From assembly GCF_017301335.1 (NCBI RefSeq), contig NZ_CP071247.1, forward strand, positions 1,550,001 through 1,614,000: a stretch of 64,000 nucleotides of DNA. Direction: 5' to 3'. Origin of the DNA: Marinobacter salinisoli. GTDB lineage: Bacteria > Pseudomonadota > Gammaproteobacteria > Pseudomonadales > Oleiphilaceae. Numbering within the stretch: the stretch's first letter is position 1; every line of letters starts with the position of its first letter. Below the pieces are notes generated by a model. The model was given only the letters and a program-made list of their open reading frames with translations, did no database searches and was not told the origin of the DNA. Below are positions 63,772-64,000 of this stretch, piece by piece. A program made the translations under genes and the position numbers.

Positions 63772-64000
63772 TGGCCGTTGTTGTCCGGGGTAAACGGTTT
63801 TGTTTCGAGGGAGCCGTCACTGTTTTGCACCAGTTGCTCGACACGCTGCTCGGCGTTCTTGAGCGCCTGCTGGCATTCCCGGGTCAGCTTGACGCCACGT
63901 TCGAAGGCCGCGAGGGATTGCTCCAGAGAAAGTTCGCCCTGTTCAAGGTCCCGGACCAGTTTTTCGAGTTCGTCCAGAGACTTTTCGAAATCGGCAATGG
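63768..64000 (-). CDS. xseB: Exodeoxyribonuclease VII small subunit (partial, start beyond window)
   Basis: XseB is the small subunit that binds XseA in the single-strand DNA exonuclease VII. The 76 residues visible include the family core [20 protein letters not shown] and [20 protein letters not shown], then a short variable tail. The N-terminal few residues lie beyond the window edge. It overlaps ispA by 4 bases. Confidence 0.93.
   Translation of the reverse strand, partial: IADFEKSLDELEKLVRDLEQGELSLEQSLAAFERGVKLTRECQQALKNAEQRVEQLVQNSDGSLETKPFTPDNNGQ

Overview
The window is a contiguous chromosomal segment of a gammaproteobacterium. The 16S rRNA sequence (variable regions and the helix around 13430-13460) and the Pseudomonas-like gene order point to Marinobacter or a close marine relative. 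That genus call rests on memory of 16S sequences and gene order, not on a search. Almost everything here is housekeeping: cell division, peptidoglycan, translation, branched-chain amino acids, respiration and isoprenoids. I see no transposase, integrase, phage gene, CRISPR array, toxin-antitoxin pair or defence gene.

Layout. 1-5500: bamD (minus), diverging from rluD-pgeF-clpB; clpB has a heat-shock type promoter. 5520-12473: a DUF4124 protein (minus), then ilvB-ilvN-ilvC, pssA, and the msrP-msrQ methionine sulfoxide reductase pair. 12540-18300: a complete rRNA operon with three tandem promoters, 16S, tRNA-Ile(GAT), tRNA-Ala(TGC), 23S, 5S and a terminator. RNase III processing stems and boxA antitermination sites are visible. 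18335-18979: a PEP-CTERM secreted protein (minus), the one clearly accessory gene. 19421-24765: leuA, then a holD-like gene, rimI, prfC and a TatD-family hydrolase. 24970-28625: rplM-rpsI and petABC (cytochrome bc1). 28735-32741: sspAB, and on the minus strand lpoA-yraN-diaA. 32874-34164: rsmI and the RNase P RNA gene.

34479-52567 is a full dcw (division and cell wall) cluster: mraZ-rsmH-ftsL-ftsI-murE-murF-mraY-murD-ftsW-murG-murC-ddlB-ftsQ-ftsA-ftsZ-lpxC. Many of its genes overlap by 1-16 bases, which suggests translational coupling. A promoter and four GTGG repeats at 10-base spacing, the expected MraZ operator, lie just before mraZ. 52583-64000: dciA (minus), a LytM/M23 peptidase, secA, argJ, a MutT-ThiE fusion, moaC and ribA, then on the minus strand xseB-ispA-dxs (xseB cut by the window edge).

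The points that most deserve a second look are: the holD-like gene with a long low-complexity insert; the DiaA-position SIS protein with altered ligand motifs; the PEP-CTERM protein with an unusually long tail after its anchor; an 8-base tandem repeat running across the clpB stop codon; the triplicated rRNA promoters with 16-base spacers; and palindromes or hairpins before dxs, ilvB, secA and lpxC. None of these amounts to a clear new biological system.
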